The translations under genes and the position numbers were made by a program. From contig SMMW01000379.1 in assembly GCA_004794655.1 (NCBI GenBank), positions 100,061-164,060 on the forward strand: a DNA stretch of 64,000 bases, read 5' to 3'. This document shows positions 63,155 to 64,000 of the stretch, piece after piece; position 1 is the first letter of the stretch; each line of letters opens with the position of its first letter. The stretch is from Marisa cornuarietis. Its lineage: Eukaryota > Mollusca > Gastropoda > Architaenioglossa > Ampullariidae. A model generated the notes under the pieces. It was given only the letters and a program-made list of their open reading frames with translations. It was not told where the DNA came from and did not search any database.

Positions 63155-64000
63155 TATCTCCCTTGCCCCGGTTGGCGCGCAGAATCCTTCAACGGAGGGT
63201 CGTATTCCCTGGGGTCAGGCACACAGCAAATTTGAAGGTGATCCTTCCAGGTCGTAGGGCACTCAGCTCCTGACGACTATGAATTCTAGATCGTAGGGCA
63301 CACAGCTCACTGGCGATATTACATTCCTGATCGCAGGGCACACAGCTCACTGACGATATTATATTCCTTATCGTAGGGCACACAGCTCACTGATGATATT
63401 ATATACTTCTGGTCGCAGGGCACTCGGCTCACTGACGACAATCTTCATCCAGCCTTCTCGACCCCCTACCTAATTCCTGAAAATACTTATGTTTTCATGA
63501 GTACTCACACCACTGCATTGTCACATTATATTCTACCTTCATAGCAATCGCACTTATTTCTTAAAACCATCAAATCTCATAAACGCACATCATTCTCTCC
63601 AGGCCAAGCATTAAAGAAAAAGCTATCACAAAGATTAATCAACAAAACAAAACATCCCATACCTTGGCTATGCAAGGAATTAGTTCTGCTCCCCTCTCAC
63701 TTTCACACAGTACAATTTCCTACGTCCTTACACTAGGACGTTAGGTCGGGGACTAAAAATCCAATCAACTCAGTTGCCTTACAGGAAATCGGTGACTACT
63801 TTACTCAGTCGCACTATGAACCATACTCACATTCATCAAATCTCATTCAAGGGGGACTAGTATTGCTTCTTAATACCTAAAGGGGACTAACTCTCATTCT
63901 CACATTCATATTTTCGCGTAAAGGAGAAACTAGCCCTGCCTACAACCTAGCAGGGAACTAACTCTAGTTTCTCCCTTACTATCACGGGTCGATCCGTGAC
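62685..64000 (-). mobile_element. 5' LTR of the composite element (reaches window edge)
   Basis: The inner end reads CCTTCACA next to the primer binding site. The outer end at the window edge reads GTCACGGATCGACCCG on the minus strand, which would give a canonical TGT start if the next base completes it. Length about 1.3 kb. A (TA)n run (63122-63150) and a tandem repeat (63240-63430) lie inside. The boundary is inferred because the matching LTR is not in the window. Confidence 0.55.
63240..63430. repeat. ~42-bp tandem repeat within LTR
   Basis: About five units sharing GATCGTAGGGCACACAGCTC followed by ACTGACGATATTATATTCC. LTR-internal repeats of this kind often act as enhancers, which is not shown here. 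Confidence 0.85.

Overview
The window looks like the genome of a lophotrochozoan animal, most likely a gastropod mollusc (inference). Genes are intron-rich with GT-AG borders, intergenic DNA is AT-rich, microsatellites are everywhere, and fragments of CR1/L2-like, Rex1-like and I-like LINEs, a Ty3/gypsy-type element, pogo, mariner and hAT elements and MITEs fill much of the space. There are no operons, CRISPR arrays or rRNA genes.

The core is a tandem array of three related genes, all read from the minus strand, so each runs from high to low coordinates. Gene A (about 5.8 to 1.6 kb, continuing off the left edge) and gene B (22.3 to 9.6 kb) start with a short Gly/Arg-rich segment and a KH-like RNA-binding fold, followed by a NERD nuclease-related domain, a conserved 69-residue linker exon and, in B, a superfamily 1 helicase/ATPase core in three exons. 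The eight coding exons of B join in phase to 826 residues.

Gene C (46.3 to 28.2 kb) has the same NERD, linker and helicase exons, but its 5' half is different: a signal peptide, four Ig-like domains each split over two exons, a transmembrane exon and a short cytoplasmic exon. All sixteen coding exons, chosen only from splice signals, join without a phase conflict or stop to 1224 residues. The prediction is a cell-surface Ig receptor whose intracellular part is a nuclease-related domain plus helicase. A perfect NF-kappaB-type site lies 72 bases upstream of a TATA box in its promoter, its cytoplasmic stub has an acidic dileucine motif, and a poly(A) signal follows 60 bases after the stop. Exon-sized tracts identical among the copies point to gene conversion. 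Together this looks like a modular sensor/effector family, plausibly in nucleic-acid or pathogen defence; that role is inference.

The introns carry many insertions: a 597-bp element with long inverted repeats in A; a Rex1-like LINE with an intact reverse transcriptase frame, a mariner scrap and a MITE in B; a solo LTR with a 4-bp target duplication, a CR1/L2-like LINE end, a tRNA-like SINE and a MITE in C. Between B and C lies a pogo-like element keeping a broken helix-turn-helix and a PHD finger but no DDE domain.

From about 50 kb to the right edge the window is transposon-dominated: a decayed Rex1-like LINE, a GAT/GAC array, two CR1/L2-like LINE ends, a hAT fragment, and a composite minus-strand element in which a retroviral-type LTR, primer binding site, gag with a Lys-Glu-Ala-Glu-Arg repeat, zinc knuckle and protease run into a coiled coil and then, in one reading frame broken by one stop, into the RNase H end of an I-like LINE. 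All calls were made by reading; exon borders were checked by splice motif and phase only.
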